DNA of 64,000 nucleotides from Silene latifolia. Taxonomy: Eukaryota > Streptophyta > Magnoliopsida > Caryophyllales > Caryophyllaceae. A program made the position numbers and the translations under genes. Positions within the stretch are counted from its first letter, which is position 1. Each line of letters starts with the position of its first letter. The stretch covers positions 5,534,001 to 5,598,000 of the forward strand of contig NC_133526.1 in the NCBI RefSeq assembly GCF_048544455.1. The letters run 5' to 3'. The notes below the pieces were generated by a model. It saw only the letters and a list, made by a program, of their open reading frames with translations, did no database searches and had not been told where the DNA came from. Of this stretch, positions 1-9,237 are shown piece by piece.

Positions 1-104
1 ACAGGTGGCGTCGGTTAGGCTGTCTAAGCCGTTGACTTGCTGTGGATATCTTTGACCTTGCTCAATATGATGACTGGTCAGCGGGTGCAGAATATGCCCC
101 ATCA

Positions 105-262
105 GGTACAATCACAGAGATAACACAATTGTACCCTTCGAAATAGAGGCAACAGTAAGGCCTGATGGAGTCAGTCCACCACCACTCATACTTTGTATTA
201 TATCAAGCCTCGTTCCGATTCCAGGGTGCTCCTCGACTAAGTTACAAGAAATCAAGGATTAA
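105..262 (+). pseudogene. F-box C-terminal fragment (inverted copy of the end of the gene at 4385-5572)
   Basis: The plus strand reads the last ~50 codons of an F-box gene, from YNHRDNTIVPFE to KLQEIKD and a TAA stop at 260-262. It is nearly identical to the end of the minus-strand gene at 4385-5572. The match continues past the stop to about 345, pairing with 4310-4540 on the opposite strand. No F-box or start codon lies upstream inside the window, so this is a duplicated 3' end. An intact gene could only exist here if the rest lay outside the window, but the homology begins abruptly near 105, which argues against that. Confidence 0.8.
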
Positions 263-573
263 CGAGTTTTGTCGATCTCATAATTAGATGTCGTGGTTTT
301 TTCAGTTAATGTATTATACAACTGATTGTATATATATATAACCTATTTAATGTAGTTGAGTTTGTTATAAAGTTATCGAGCTATGATACATAGTGATTGA
401 GTTTAACAAAATAATTATTAAGCTCAATAACTTATAAAATAGCTCAACAACTTTGTGTAAGAGCTCATCAGCTTTATGTAAGAGCTCAACAACTTTGAGG
501 CGGTTATACAGTGCTACTATACAACTGGTATAGTCGTATATTAAACGAGACGAGATCATTATCGTAATAATAT
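263..573. other. Intergenic, with short AGCTCAACAACTTT-like repeats
   Basis: No gene is seen. Around 430-505 the motif AGCTCAACAACTTTG and close variants occur three times. From 549 the sequence becomes the block shared in direct orientation with 6816-6985 upstream of the gene at 7075. Confidence 0.5.
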
Positions 574-945
574 GAGAAAATTGTTGATTATAGTCTTTTA
601 TAAACTACTTTTTTGCAAATTTCATCCAAAACTTTTAACTCCGGCGGACAATTGACTCCAATTTAAATTTTTGTCACTTAAATTCATTTTTTATGACGAA
701 AATACCCTCACCTCATTTTTTATAATCCCTTGTTCATCTTCCTTCTTCATATGTCACTCTTCATCTCTTTAATCCTTCTTCAATTGAGAAGTAAAAAGAC
801 ATAATCTAGGGAAAGTAAGTCACTTTTTAACAAATTTGACCGAAAAGAGTATTGTGGTGCAATTTTGTAAGAAAAGTAAAATTTTGGATGTAATTTGCAA
901 AAAAAATATAAGGCTGTAATTTTCAAAAAAATCAACAATTTTCTC
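574..945. mobile_element. MITE, Mutator-like (372 bp, 9-bp target duplication)
   Basis: The ends are inverted repeats: GAGAAAATTGTTGATT on the left and its complement ending in CAACAATTTTCTC on the right. They are flanked by the 9-bp duplication TAATAATAT (565-573 and 946-954). A 9-bp duplication fits Mutator-like elements. The paralogous segment at 6849-6857 has a single TAATAATAT with the same flanks, so it is an empty site. No coding capacity is seen. Confidence 0.85.
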
Positions 946-954
946 TAATAATAT

Positions 955-1460
955 AGGAACTTTTTATTTGTCATAAGCAGCGACTACCTCCAACAATATA
1001 TTTTTGTGAACATAATCGCGATTAAAATTCTAACTACTTAGCTAAGACGTACTCCTACAATTTAATTTGGGCACATTATAAAACCCATTTATTAAAGTTT
1101 CAAATATAAAATATTAATATTTTAAAAAATTCTTTATTTATCTTTGACCCAACGAATACCCGTTCGGGTCGCTTTGGGTTCGGGTCAAACGGGTCGCCGA
1201 GTCGAAATTTTCGGGTCTTGACCTTGAAAAACTGGTCAGGTAGATTTTTTGGGTCGGGTCAGAATTTGACAGGTCTACTTACCTCCGTTCGTGAATAGTG
1301 CTTCGCTTTTTAATTTATCGTTATTGAAGTAATGCCTTCGTGCTTTCTTTTCAAAAAAAAAAAAAAGGATTGGGACGGAGGGAGGGCTTATCTAAGACGT
1401 ATTACAATTAAATGAAAAGCACATTCAGATTACAACGTGATATTTTGTTAACACAATCGC
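955..1460. other. Intergenic: paralogous block, then GGGTCG-rich segment
   Basis: 955-1070 matches 6858-6980. 1141-1275 is rich in GGGTCG and CGGGTC and is the inverted partner of 12760-12920. This composition is common in non-autonomous hAT-like repeats of plants. A poly-A run lies near 1353-1367. No gene is seen. Confidence 0.5.
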
Positions 1461-1509
1461 GATTAGAATCCTAATGACAATTACATTCCTAATCTCAATA
1501 TAATTCATT
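1461..1509 (+). promoter_or_regulatory. Conserved upstream block of the F-box family
   Basis: GATTAGAATCCTAATGACAA followed by a TTCCTAATCTCAATATAATT-type sequence lies ~45 bp before the ATG at 1550. Matching blocks occur upstream of most other family members here. It may be a core promoter or 5' leader; its role is inferred only from conservation and position. Confidence 0.5.
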
Positions 1510-1549
1510 CAGATCCAGGTGGTTGTTCTCTGTCACAAGATTTTCAGAA

Positions 1550-2794
1550 ATGGAATATCTCAGTACAAGAAACAAGTGCAATCTAAAGACGACCCATCAA
1601 ATGCCTTTAGATGTGATCCTCGAAATACTAATTTTGTTACCGGCTAAATCGGTCCTACGCTTCAAGTGCGTATGCAAAGAGTGGTACAATCTTATCAACA
1701 ATCCCCTCTTCGCTAAACTCCATCTTAACAAATCCCTCCAATCTGACTCAAGACACAATCATGCCCTTTTATGTGAAACTACCCTTCGTATCGTAGATGA
1801 TCTGTATCGCCCCTCGAGATGGACCAAATTGAATTGGCCTAAGCAAATCAAAAAAATTATTGATAAGGCCTATACCGATGTTGTAGGCTCCTGTAATGGC
1901 TTGGTTTGCTTCAAAATTCATGTATTGAATGATGGTACTGCAACTCATTTTCCTTATTACACGCTTTCGTGCTTCTTTATATGTAACCCTACAACACGTA
2001 CTTTCAAATTAATCCTTCCTTCTTCGGACAAGATATGGTCGAACCATGACTTATCATATGGTTTTGGTTACGATAGTGAACACGATGACTACAAGATTGT
2101 AGCGACTAGTAGGGTTTGGATGGAAAGTGACCGAGATGTGCGTATATTCAGCTTAAAAGCTGATTTATGGAGCTATCCTACTGCTCCGCCTACTCGAGTT
2201 TCTTCCGGAAGAAGATGGGAAACCCAACAAAAGGCGATATATAGAAATAAGATGCTACACTATTTTGCTTCTGCTTGGATAGTAGGTGGCGATGGAAGTT
2301 ATGGAGTCTATAAAGAATATCGAATTGCTCGATTTGATGTTGTTACGGAGAAATGGATAGACGACCTTAGTATACCTCAACTAAAAAATCCGGTAGTATA
2401 CCTGAGAGAGTTTGATGGGCGGTTATACCTACGTGTTCGTTCTTACTCGACTGACGTTTGGTTAATGGAAGAACATGGTTCATGGAAGGAGATGTTTCAT
2501 CTACCAGCAGCCTTCTTGTACCATCGTCTTATTGCGTGTTTCAAGGACGACGGAAGCCATCGTTTACTGCTTCAAAATCTAGATTATTGTCATGGTGAAA
2601 TCAAATGGTATGATCCCCAAGATAGCACAAGTTTACCCTTTGCTCTAAAGGTGCCATCGTCAAGGTATATGTTAGTTTTCATGCTTTATATTCCAAGCCT
2701 CGTTACGATTCCAGGGTGCTCCGTCCAAAAGTGGCCTGAAGTCAAGGAAATAGGACCTATGCGACGTCTTTTACGTTTTATAGGCTTATCTTAG
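1550..2794 (+). CDS. F-box / F-box-associated domain protein
   Basis: This is a predicted substrate receptor of an SCF ubiquitin ligase: the F-box binds SKP1 and the C-terminal domain selects the target. The protein has 414 aa from the ATG at 1550; the frame stays open upstream but has no earlier ATG. The F-box spans about residues 18-60 (MPLDVILEI, AKSVLRFKCVCKEWYNLI). F-box-associated signatures follow: GSCNGLVCF (~113), ICNPTTRTFK (~144), YGFGYDSEHDDYKI (~170), RIARFDVV (~248) and a WKEMF block (~302). No signal peptide or membrane segment is seen. A single uninterrupted exon is typical of the family. Its closest relative here is the minus-strand gene at 11240-12439, its partner in palindrome A. 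Family assignment is firm; the target is unknown. Confidence 0.92.
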   Translation: MEYLSTRNKCNLKTTHQMPLDVILEILILLPAKSVLRFKCVCKEWYNLINNPLFAKLHLNKSLQSDSRHNHALLCETTLRIVDDLYRPSRWTKLNWPKQIKKIIDKAYTDVVGSCNGLVCFKIHVLNDGTATHFPYYTLSCFFICNPTTRTFKLILPSSDKIWSNHDLSYGFGYDSEHDDYKIVATSRVWMESDRDVRIFSLKADLWSYPTAPPTRVSSGRRWETQQKAIYRNKMLHYFASAWIVGGDGSYGVYKEYRIARFDVVTEKWIDDLSIPQLKNPVVYLREFDGRLYLRVRSYSTDVWLMEEHGSWKEMFHLPAAFLYHRLIACFKDDGSHRLLLQNLDYCHGEIKWYDPQDSTSLPFALKVPSSRYMLVFMLYIPSLVTIPGCSVQKWPEVKEIGPMRRLLRFIGLS

Positions 2795-3204
2795 AATACC
2801 CATTATGTTGGGTATTCTAAGATTGAGCGCTACCGGGTAGCACTAACTCATTTTCCTTGTACATATGCTGCAACCGTGCGTATTTTATTCACATACTCGG
2901 TTGATGTTATTCAATAAAAAACGATACTACCAAATAAAGATGCATGGTGGAATTGTAAAATGATTAGGACAGAGGAAGTACCTTTTTATTTGTCCTAGAA
3001 ATAAAACATACGAGGCTAAGATTTGGACATCCTAGTTATGTGTGTTAATACTTATACTTCAACCACCGAGGGGCAAATGATAATTTGTTCACTAAACTAT
3101 ATAGGGACTTAAATAGTCCGCAGGGTTTGAGGTTCATCCCGATCCCGATATAACCAAGGTCCTCCATTAACTATTGGGAACTTAAGTTTCGTATACCTTT
3201 TTTT
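2795..3204. other. Intergenic
   Basis: Nothing coding is seen. The sequence lies between two F-box copies and occupies the position that corresponds to 10716-11239 in the other palindrome arm, which there contains a foldback MITE. Confidence 0.4.
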
Positions 3205-3301
3205 TTTTAAAATGTAAAATGCCTTGATCAATTCCTCTTATTATGTTTGCAACTTTATATTTCATACTTTCAGCGTGTTATTTAATTATAATGGAATGGG
3301 C

Positions 3302-3790
3302 ATTGTAATTTATGGAGTCGATAAAGATTATAGAATTGCTCGATTTGATGTTGTTACGGAGAAATGGATAGACGATCTTAATTTACCTCAACTAACAAGT
3401 CTAGTATATTTGGAAGAGTTGGATGGATTGTTATATCTACGCGGTGGTAGTTTATCAAGAGAAATTTGGATGATAGAAGAAGATGATTCATGGAAGAAGA
3501 TGTTTCATCTTCCTGGAAAAATTTTCAATAATCATCGTCTTATTGCTCGTTCAAAGGATGGACGTCATCGTTTACTGGTTCAAGGTAATTGGAATCTCAA
3601 ATGGTACGATCACCAAGTTAATAAAACGGTACCCTTCACTCTAAAGGTATCATCAAGGTTTTATAGCTCCGTCGTGTTTTGTATTGCAAGCCTCATTACG
3701 ATTCCAGGGTGCTCCTCGGAAAAGTTGCATGTTAACAAGGAAAAAGGAGCTAAGCGTCGTCTTTTACGTTGTATAGGCTTATCTTCATAG
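3302..3790 (+). pseudogene. F-box gene deletion derivative (C-terminal half only)
   Basis: The frame reads DKDYRIARFDVVTEKW through to RRLLRCIGLSS and a TAG stop at 3788-3790, close to the second half of the intact gene at 9238-10425. No F-box is present. Just upstream, 3205-3300 matches 10625-10715, which lies 5' of that intact gene. The copy therefore looks like promoter-side sequence joined directly to the C-terminal half, with roughly 0.9 kb of leader and N-terminal coding lost. No ATG gives a plausible product, and a functional truncated protein is unlikely. Confidence 0.85.
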
Positions 3791-4384
3791 TACAGTTTAA
3801 AACTTGATATCGAAACTGTACTTTATTTATGCCTGAATTATCGTCCCTTACTGAATTATTTTAAATTGCATTCAAATCCTATCATTCGAATGAAAATTCA
3901 AATTATTTTTGGCAAGCAAATATTTGTTAAATTGTTTTCAAAGTGTAGTTTGGATATGACATTAGGAGAGGATGAGAAAACAGTAATGAAATCCTCATCT
4001 AATTTGTTTTTTTTTTTAATTTTCAATTATTGAAAGCGTATTCTCGGTTTCAGCCGCTGTCGAATTTCCCTATATGTAGTCAATGCTTTAATTGTCAGTC
4101 ACAAAACTACGCTCGACGCCCTTTCGTCGCCCAAAACAGTTTTTCTTGTAGTGATCAGTCTGTCTACAAAGTGAACTAATCTGAACAAATCAATTATTAC
4201 GCTAAAATTATACGAAATATCACAAACAGTTTTAAATATTATGACGTCCGTCTTTTGAAAGAGCAATAAGCTGATACCGCTGATCAAATTTTGTAGGAAG
4301 ATGAATAAGTTGTATATACAACTAGTTGTATAATACATTAACTGAAAAAACCACGACATCTAATTATGAGATCGACAAAACTCG
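3791..4384. other. Shared 3' flank of F-box copies
   Basis: 3791-4240 is the inverted copy of 8385-9237, the shared 3' flanks of the genes at 7075 and 9238. 4310-4384 also matches 263-345 in reverse orientation. No gene is seen. Confidence 0.7.
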
Positions 4385-5572
4385 TTATTCCTTGATTTCT
4401 TGTAACTTTGTGGAGGAGCACCCTGGAATCGCAACGAGGCTTGATATAATACAAAGTATGAGTGGTGGTGGACTGACTCCATCAGGCCTTACTGTTGCCT
4501 CTATTTCGAAGGGTACAATTGTGTTATCTCTGTGATTGTACCATTTTATACAATTCTTAGAACCTCGATAATATTGTAGCAATAAACGATGATGTCCGTA
4601 TCCGTCCTTTGAACAACGTGTAATAAGATAATGCCACGCTAAATCTTGAGGAAGACGAAACATCTTCTTCCATGAACCATATTCTTCCATTATCCAAACG
4701 TCGTTTGAATAAATGCCGTGTATGTATAACCAACCATCCAACTGTCTAATTTGTATGGCATCATTCATTTCAACCGGTAAATTTAGGTCGTCTATCCATT
4801 TCTCTGAAGCGACATCAAAACGAGCAATTCGATAATCTAAGGTGACACGTCCATCGCTTTCTATCTTACTTAAAAGAACATAATGTAGCAGGCTGTCCTC
4901 TATCTTGTTTCCGAATACTTTGGGGCGTCCATAGTTGTTCCAGATTTTCCCGGATGAAAATCGGGTTGGAGAAGTACTAGGACAGCGCCATAAATCGGTC
5001 TTCAAGCTGTATATACACACATCAGGATGATTCTCATTCCAAACACGTCTCGTCGCTATAATTTTATAATCATCGTGGTCGCTATCGTAACCAAAACCAT
5101 ATGATGAGCCTCGACGATTCCATTTGTTCTCCGAAGAAGGAAGGACTAATTTGAAAGTACGTGTTGTCGGGTTGCATATAAGGAAGCACCTAACCGTGTA
5201 ACTACACATGGTGGTATCCTTGGAATTCGGAAAAACTTTGAAGCAAACCAAGCCATTGCAAGAGCCCACCAGATGTCTATCGACGTCGTCTATTATGGTA
5301 TCGTTAGGCCAATTCAATTTGGTCCATTTTAAGGGATTGTAAAGATCGTCGACGACAGAAAGGGTACAAGTACAGAAAAGAGAACGATTGTGTCCCGACT
5401 TGGATTCGAGGGATTTTTTAACATGGAGTTTAGCGAAGATGGGGCTATTGATCAAATTGTACCACTCTTTGCATACGGACTTGAAGCGTACGGCGGAATT
5501 AATCGGTAATAAAATTAGTATTTCGAGGATCACATCTAATGGCATTCGATGGATCGTCTTTAGACCCCTCAT
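4385..5572 (-). CDS. F-box / F-box-associated domain protein
   Basis: The protein has 395 aa from ATG (MRGLKTIHRMPLDV) to a stop at 4385. The F-box begins at about residue 10; here the usual LLPAKS is LLPINSAVRFKSVC, so the hinge differs from its neighbours. GSCNGLVCF, ICNPTTRTFK, YGFGYDSDHDDYKI, RIARFDVASEKWIDD and SWKKMF follow in the usual order. It sits in the centre of palindrome A, back to back with the gene at 7075, but the two proteins differ clearly. The conserved upstream block found before its relatives is not recognisable upstream of this copy, so its promoter may differ. The end of this gene is duplicated in inverted orientation at 105-262. Confidence 0.92.
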   Translation of the reverse strand: MRGLKTIHRMPLDVILEILILLPINSAVRFKSVCKEWYNLINSPIFAKLHVKKSLESKSGHNRSLFCTCTLSVVDDLYNPLKWTKLNWPNDTIIDDVDRHLVGSCNGLVCFKVFPNSKDTTMCSYTVRCFLICNPTTRTFKLVLPSSENKWNRRGSSYGFGYDSDHDDYKIIATRRVWNENHPDVCIYSLKTDLWRCPSTSPTRFSSGKIWNNYGRPKVFGNKIEDSLLHYVLLSKIESDGRVTLDYRIARFDVASEKWIDDLNLPVEMNDAIQIRQLDGWLYIHGIYSNDVWIMEEYGSWKKMFRLPQDLAWHYLITRCSKDGYGHHRLLLQYYRGSKNCIKWYNHRDNTIVPFEIEATVRPDGVSPPPLILCIISSLVAIPGCSSTKLQEIKE

Positions 5573-6161
5573 ATCTCAAAAACTTGTGACAGAATACAAC
5601 CCTGGACCTCAGAGGCGGCTATGTAGCAGCAATGTAATTGTGATATTATTGATAATTGTTCGTATTTCCAACATTACATTGATCGTATTTATAGTACTCA
5701 AAAGCATCCGAACACAAATATCTTCTAACATTAGTAATATAATAACTTATTCGGTAATATTGATATTATTCGGTAATATTGATATTATTCCGATTACGAT
5801 ATATTTGTCAAAATAATTATTGGATTTCACATCTGATTTTATATTTATTTTCTGTATTTTTTTCATTGAATTCCTATTAGAATTTATGAACTTAGAAAAA
5901 TTAACTAGGAATAAGAGAGGAGGAGAGAGACTAATTAAATAGGATAATGATCATGGGGGACCCTACATCACCAAATAAACTTAATTTCCCTAAATTTAGG
6001 CAGCCAATCAGAATCTCATAAATACTATATAAAGGGGATTTCATATTTATTATTTATTTATTTATTTATTTATTATTGTCGCATCATCAAAATTTAAAGT
6101 CCCCTTAGCTGCTGTTACGTTAAGGGTTATTTTGGGCACAAAAATGGAACAAGGAGTCAAC
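5573..6161. other. Intergenic with short tandem and simple repeats
   Basis: A CGGTAATATTGATATTATT unit occurs twice in tandem near 5754-5795, and a (TTTA)n run lies at about 6045-6075. No gene is seen. Confidence 0.5.
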
Positions 6162-6537
6162 GGCGCTGTTTGGTAAACAGCATATTGGCCAAATTTTAGC
6201 ATATTCAAGGCTTTTAGCATGTTTGACCAATCAATATGCTAATTTTAGTGTTTGGTAAACAGCATATTGAAACAGCATATTTGGGGTCAATATGCTGTTT
6301 TACAATATGCTGCTTACCCCAGCATATTGGTTAGCATATTGTAAAATAGGAAATTTTTCTCCATTTTACAAAGAAAACTAACAATCTACTAATCGTAATC
6401 TGCCAATTACCAAACACTCAAATCAATTCTGCTAATTATAATATGCTAGTCAAACCTTCTGATAAAATCTGTCATTTATAATCTGCTTTTGCAATCTGCT
6501 TATGCTGAAATTAATCCGCTATTTACCAAACAGGGCC
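6162..6537. mobile_element. MITE with GGCSCTGTTTGG termini (376 bp)
   Basis: The terminal inverted repeats are GGCGCTGTTTGGTAAACAGC and, at the other end, the complement of GGCCCTGTTTGGTAAATAGC. AAC flanks both sides (6159-6161 and 6538-6540), a possible 3-bp target duplication. The inside repeats AGCATATTG-like words. The element at 13935-14408 belongs to the same broad family. Superfamily is uncertain: termini are Tourist-like, but the flank is not TTA. Confidence 0.75.
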
Positions 6538-6670
6538 AACGTCAAAAGTACAATGGGCAAATTCTTAAAAAAATTGGATACTATGAGCATATTCTTAAAA
6601 TTCAGTTCTTTATTACGGTTTTTCTAATATGTGAATGAACACATGTTAAGATGGAAGAAAGGAAATATTT

Positions 6671-6735
6671 ACATCAATTGCGATAAGAATCCTAGCAACA
6701 ATTACCTTCCTAAACTCAATATGATTCTTGCTATA
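6671..6735 (+). promoter_or_regulatory. Orphan copy of the F-box upstream block
   Basis: GATAAGAATCCTAGCAACAA followed by CTTCCTAAACTCAATATG and a TATATATATT stretch matches the block upstream of family genes, but no F-box start follows it. The next gene at 7075 has its own copy at 6971. It may mark a deleted gene or an alternative promoter. Confidence 0.4.
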
Positions 6736-6815
6736 TATATTTTGTGATCTGAAGTTACGGCAATTGTTTGTTTCCAAATCTCTGTTTTTAACTAATAAAG
6801 CATACGGACTAGACG

Positions 6816-6985
6816 AGACGTATATTAGACGAGACGAGATTATTATCGTAATAATATAGGACCTTTTTATTTGTCATAGGCCGCGACTACCTCCAACAAT
6901 ATAGTATTTTTGTTAACATAATCGCGATTAAAATCCAAACTACTTATCTAAAACGTACTACTACAATTTAATCGCGACGAGAATC
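6816..6985. repeat. Direct paralogue of 549-1075, without the MITE
   Basis: The sequence matches 549-573 joined to 955-1075 in the same orientation, with the empty target TAATAATAT at 6849-6857. It shows that the segment was duplicated and that only the copy near 0.6 kb later received (or kept) the 372-bp MITE. Confidence 0.8.
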
Positions 6986-7022
6986 CTAACAACAATCACC
7001 TTCCTAATCTCAATATAATTCC
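6971..7022 (+). promoter_or_regulatory. Conserved upstream block of the F-box family
   Basis: GAATCCTAACAACAATCACC, TTCCTAATCTCAATATAATT and then CTTCTTTAAATACTAAG lie ~55-100 bp before the ATG at 7075. This is the same block as at 1461, 34588 and others. Confidence 0.5.
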
Positions 7023-7074
7023 TTCTTTAAATACTAAGATCCGGGAGTTGTTCTCCATCACAAGATTTTGAGAA

Positions 7075-8262
7075 ATGTGGTGTCTCACTACAAGAAACAG
7101 ATGCAATCGAAAGATGAACCGTCGAATACCGTTAGATGTGATACTTGAAATACTATCTTGGTTACCGGCTAAATCCGCCCTACGCTTCAAATGCGTATGC
7201 AAAGAGTGGTGCGATCTTATCAACACCCAATTCTTCGCTAAACTCCATCTTAACAAACTGCTCCAATCCGACTCAAGACACAAATACTCCCTTTTTTGTA
7301 CAACTACCTTTCGTATAGTCGATGATTTTTATCGTCCCTCTAGATGGACCAAATTGAATTTGCCTCAGGATATCACAAGTCTTAACGAAGCCTATAGCAA
7401 TGTTATAGGCTCCTGTAATGGCTTGGTTTGCTTCAAAATTTATACCGTCGTGCATAGGCCTTATTTCACGGTTAAGTGTTTCAGTATATGCAACCCTACA
7501 ACGCGTTCTTTCAAATTGATTTTTCCTTCGTTGGGGATGACATGGAGGGACGATAGCTTATCATATGGTTTTGGTTACGATAGTGAACATGACGATTATA
7601 AGATTGTAGTGACTAGTAGAGTTTGGACGGAGATTGACCGAGATGTTCGTATATATAGCTTGAATGGTGATTCATGGAGCTATCCTACTCCTCCGCCTAC
7701 TCGAGTTTCATCCGGAAGACGATGGGAAAATGGAAGATGGCAAAATGCAATATTCAAATACAAGATGCTACACTATCTTGTTTCAGATGTAGGCGATCAT
7801 CGAATTGCTCGTTTTGATGTTGTTACGGAGAAATGGAGAGACGACCTTAGTTTACCTCAAGTAAATAATCCGGTACAATTAGGAGAGTTGGATGGACTGT
7901 TATATCTACGCGGTGGTAGTTATTCAAGTGAAGTATGGATAATGGAGGAACATGGTTCATGGAAGAAGATGTTTCATCTTCCTACAAAATTTGACCGGCA
8001 TCAGCTTATTGCTCTTTCAAAGGACGGACGTGATCGTTTACTGCTTCAATATCTAGAATATTGTGGGGATCTCAAATGGTATGATCACCAAGCTAACAAA
8101 ACGGTACCCTTCACTCTAAAGGTACCAGCAAGGTATAGCGTAGTCATGCTTTGTATTGCTAGCCTCGTTACGATTCCTAGGTGCTCCTCGGAAAAGTTGC
8201 ATGATATCAAGGAAAAACGAGCTAAGCTTCGTCTTTTAGGTTGTGTAGGCTTATCTTCATAG
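7075..8262 (+). CDS. F-box / F-box-associated domain protein
   Basis: The protein has 395 aa and begins MWCLTTRNRCNRKMNRRIPLDV. The F-box core is LPAKSALRFKCVCKEWCDLI. The associated domain shows GSCNGLVCFKIY, ICNPTTRSFK, YGFGYDSEHDDYKIV, HRIARFDVVTEKWRDD, LGELDGLLYLRGG and SWKKMFHLP. The C-terminal half and the ending GLSS resemble the genes at 9238 and 3302, while the N-terminal half is more distinct. The 3' flank (8385-8590) is shared with the region after 4070 in inverted orientation. Confidence 0.92.
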   Translation: MWCLTTRNRCNRKMNRRIPLDVILEILSWLPAKSALRFKCVCKEWCDLINTQFFAKLHLNKLLQSDSRHKYSLFCTTTFRIVDDFYRPSRWTKLNLPQDITSLNEAYSNVIGSCNGLVCFKIYTVVHRPYFTVKCFSICNPTTRSFKLIFPSLGMTWRDDSLSYGFGYDSEHDDYKIVVTSRVWTEIDRDVRIYSLNGDSWSYPTPPPTRVSSGRRWENGRWQNAIFKYKMLHYLVSDVGDHRIARFDVVTEKWRDDLSLPQVNNPVQLGELDGLLYLRGGSYSSEVWIMEEHGSWKKMFHLPTKFDRHQLIALSKDGRDRLLLQYLEYCGDLKWYDHQANKTVPFTLKVPARYSVVMLCIASLVTIPRCSSEKLHDIKEKRAKLRLLGCVGLSS

Positions 8263-8593
8263 TACGGTCTCAATCCTGACATCGAAACTGTCTTTCCTTT
8301 TCGATATGATTTCTGTTGTTTGTCATCAATATCGGTCATAGTAATCTTCCGAAACATTACAAAGACTGTCGCATTTCTGTGTTGCAACCGATATTTATGA
8401 TACTTCGTATAATTTTAGCGTAATTGTTGATTTGTTCAGATTTGTTCACTTTGTAGACAGACTGATGAACTACAAAAAACTGTTTTAGGCGACGAAAGTG
8501 GTTAATAAAGGCAACAAAAAAACTAATCGTCGCACAACTATAGGGCGTCGAGCGTAGTTTTGTGACTGACGATTAAAGCATTGACTATATTTA

Positions 8594-8964
8594 GGCTCCG
8601 TTTGACAAGACATTTTAAGTACCTGATTTGGTCAAAGTAGCTTATTTGACCAAAATTTTAGGTACCTTATTTTTTTGAAAGCGTTTGGCAACTAGCTTAT
8701 TTAACCAAATAAGCTACCTGAAATGAAATGATACCTAGAGTAGCATTTGAAATTTCAGGTACTTGATTTGATTTGATTTTCCGTTTTTAATACTTAAATC
8801 TATACTATTAAATAATTATCATATCTTTTTACGTCATTTCATCAAAATCGGTTAGGTTTTCAGTTAGTTTGCTAAACACTTTTTTTATATAATCAGCTAC
8901 AGTTCCTAATTTTCAACTACCTTATCAGTTACCTTTTCAGTTTTCAGGTACCTTTTCAGGAGCC
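8594..8964. mobile_element. Tourist-like (PIF/Harbinger) MITE, 371 bp
   Basis: Termini GGCTCC and GGAGCC are flanked by TTA on each side (8591-8593 and 8965-8967), the classical PIF/Harbinger target. Inside are many GGTACCT and TCAGGTACC words. The inverted paralogous sequence near 4065-4075 runs straight through the insertion point, giving a natural empty site. Confidence 0.82.
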
Positions 8965-9237
8965 TTAGGAAAATTCGACCGCGGCTGAAATCGAGAATGC
9001 TTTCAATAATTGAAAATAAAAAAAATTAGATGAGGATTTCATTACTGTTTTCTCATCCCCTTCTAATTTCATATCCAAACTACACTTTGAAAACAATTTA
9101 ACAAATATTTGCTTGCCAAAAATAATGTGAATTTTCATTCGAATGATACGATTTGAATGCAATTTAAGATAATTCAGCAAGGGACGATAATTCAGGCATA
9201 CATAAAGTACAGTTTCGATATCAAGTTTTAAACCGTA

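Larger units (their letters stand above)
1141..4240. repeat. Left arm of inverted duplication A
   Basis: This arm is the reverse-complement partner of 8385-12920. Correspondences read by eye: GGGTCG-rich segment 1141-1275 with 12760-12920; gene at 1550-2794 with gene at 11240-12439; promoter remnant 3205-3300 with 10625-10715; truncated copy 3302-3790 with gene 9238-10425; 3' flank 3790-4240 with 8385-9237. The right arm is longer because of a deletion in the left arm and MITE insertions in the right. Confidence 0.85.

Noticed and set aside
431-510. CRISPR-like spaced repeats AGCTCAACAACTTT
   Set aside because: There are only three imperfect copies with unequal spacing in plant nuclear DNA; simple repeat, not an array.
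1523-1549. Extended N-terminus MFSVTRFSE for the F-box gene (likewise at 10455 and 12466)
   Set aside because: The extension begins at TTG, not ATG; the first ATG in each (1550, 10425, 12439) is the plausible start.
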